Source of the DNA: Nocardioides sp. W7 | Lineage (GTDB): Bacteria > Actinomycetota > Actinomycetes > Propionibacteriales > Nocardioidaceae | Length of the DNA stretch: 64,000 nt | Assembly (NCBI RefSeq): GCF_022919075.1 | Contig: NZ_CP095078.1 | Span: 2,108,001-2,172,000, forward strand | Direction: 5' to 3' | Shown: positions 63,091 through 64,000 of the stretch, piece by piece | How positions within the stretch are numbered: the first letter of the stretch is position 1 | Layout: every line of letters starts with the position of its first letter | Notes under the pieces: generated by a model | The model's database searches: none | Told to the model about the DNA's origin: nothing | Seen by the model: only the letters and a program-made list of their open reading frames with translations | Translations under genes and position numbers: made by a program

Positions 63091-64000
63091 TCAGGCCTCG
63101 GGGTCCTCCGACCCGAGGTTCTTCGGGAAGCCGCCCAGCGCGATGGCGGCGACCGCGAGCCAGCTGAGGCCGGCGATGGCCAGCGCGGCCACGGGTGGGA
63201 CGAACCCCAGGACGGCGAACGGAACGGCGAGCAGCATCAGCACCCCGGTGCTGATGACCGCGCGTCTGCGGGCTCGGCCCACGGAGAAGATCAGGGTCAG
63301 CGCGTGCGCCAGGCAGTCGACCGTTGCGCCCGTCAGGGAGGTGGTCCTGCGGTGCTGGACCAGGCCCGGTGGATCGCACTCCACCACGACCAGCGTGACC
63401 GACCCGTCGGCCTCGACCCGCACCAGCCCGGCCGCTTCCCCGGTGATGGCCAGCTCCTGCGCGAGTCGGATCGGGTCGGTCTCGGACTGCCACGCCGGGC
63501 TCGTGGAGAGACGAGCCAACCGGGCGACGGCCTCCTCGCTGCTGGGTGAGGCGAGCACCGGGGTCACTCCGATGCTGCGCAGCCGCCCGAGCTGCCCGGC
63601 GGCATCGGCGCGCACCTCCTCGGCGAGGGTGATCCGGCCGAGCGGGCGCTGGTCCACCTCGACGGCCACCGTGGTGCCGACCTGCGCCTGCTCCTGGGCC
63701 TGGTCGTGGCCGATCCACTCCGGCTCGCCGACGCGCACCGGGTGCTGGTCGACCCAGCCGCGGATGCCGAGGCCGGGAGCCTGGACGACGTCCGTCACCC
63801 TGCCCCGCACGGCGAGCTTCGCCACGGCGTGCCCCACCGGGTCGTCGTACGAGTGCGCCAGGGCTCCGGCGAACCAACGCAGGTTGCGGTCGTGGTCGGG
63901 GTCGACGGCCTGGACGCCGGTCACGACGAGCCGCCCCGTCGTCAGGCTGGTGTGCGGATCCAGGATCAGGCGGCGCACTCGCTGCCACAGCTCCGGTGCC
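63091..64000 (-). CDS. Degenerate P-type ATPase-like protein, truncated by the window edge
   Basis: About 303 residues of the C-terminal part; the frame is open to the right edge. The region ILDPHTSLTTGRLVVTGVQAV stands where P-type ATPases have DKTGTLTTG: the phosphorylatable Asp is kept but K-T-G is P-H-T. The nucleotide-binding part is recognisable (GALAHSYDDPVGHAVAKLA, GLGIRGWVDQHPVRVGE). The later TGD motif is missing (VTPVLASPSSEEA). Two or three membrane helices end the protein (AVISTGVLMLLAVPFAVLGFVPPVAALAIAGLSWLAVAAIALGGF). It is probably an inactive or repurposed relative. Confidence 0.7.
   Translation of the reverse strand, partial: APELWQRVRRLILDPHTSLTTGRLVVTGVQAVDPDHDRNLRWFAGALAHSYDDPVGHAVAKLAVRGRVTDVVQAPGLGIRGWVDQHPVRVGEPEWIGHDQAQEQAQVGTTVAVEVDQRPLGRITLAEEVRADAAGQLGRLRSIGVTPVLASPSSEEAVARLARLSTSPAWQSETDPIRLAQELAITGEAAGLVRVEADGSVTLVVVECDPPGLVQHRRTTSLTGATVDCLAHALTLIFSVGRARRRAVISTGVLMLLAVPFAVLGFVPPVAALAIAGLSWLAVAAIALGGFPKNLGSEDPEA

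Overview
The window is chromosomal DNA of a high-GC actinobacterium. GTG starts are common, many genes overlap by 4 bases (GTGA or ATGA junctions), and mycothiol conjugate amidase (mca), the FtsB-type divisome protein and DUF501/DUF3618/DUF4307 proteins are all typical of Actinobacteria. Gene content and the favoured gtacgac codon context suggest Nocardioides or a close Nocardioidaceae relative; this is inference, since there is no rRNA or marker phylogeny in the window. Two blocks match conserved actinobacterial gene order: mfd-lipoprotein-mazG-eno-ftsB-DUF501-ppx (9.1-17.5 kb) and SGNH hydrolase-cbs ... metB-greA-DUF4307-mca-small membrane protein (28.9-31.4 kb and 53.9-59.9 kb).

Layout. 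0-6.3 kb: a truncated surface beta-helix protein, a GT4 glycosyltransferase, a compact nuclease cassette (DUF559-type gene bounded by 86-bp inverted repeats), a beta-propeller protein and an MFS exporter. 6.5-8.7 kb: a membrane histidine kinase/response regulator operon with two palindromes beside its start. 9.1-20.4 kb: housekeeping block, then small membrane-stress proteins, a family 5 uracil-DNA glycosylase, an ACT protein and peptide deformylase. 20.4-22.9 kb: an unusual tRNA (anticodon UAA but a short variable loop) whose 3' end is one base from the start of a putative restriction enzyme, with a convergent adenine methyltransferase. 23-30 kb: methyltransferase, Bax-inhibitor-1 protein, and an ABC transporter/two-component operon. 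30-31.4 kb: cystathionine beta-synthase.

31.4-53.9 kb is accessory DNA that separates cbs from metB. It starts with a GIY-YIG nuclease gene between copies of a palindromic repeat and ends with an RHH-Doc toxin-antitoxin pair. Inside are a DUF35/thiolase pair, a universal stress protein, a MoxR-VWA pair, a BtuF-like protein, a TauE transporter, YigZ, VOC and DinB proteins, a UbiB-like kinase, two secreted Ig/propeller proteins around an orphan histidine kinase, PspC and MsrA. 53.9-60 kb: metB, an AI-2E family transporter, threonine ammonia-lyase, greA, DUF4307 and mca. 60-61.6 kb: a small defence-like patch (HEPN/Abi protein, Phd-like antitoxin remnant, a repeat copy). 61.6-64 kb: thioredoxin, a DUF6907/XRE divergent pair and a truncated, degenerate P-type ATPase.

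Working together: cbs and metB supply transsulfuration; mfd, the UDG and mazG guard DNA and nucleotide pools; thioredoxin, msrA and mca handle oxidative and thiol stress. Many transcription units look leaderless: a TAnnnT-like -10 box lies 6-7 bases before the start codon at a dozen genes. The most unusual items are the tRNA/restriction-enzyme junction and the repeat-bounded lone nuclease genes.
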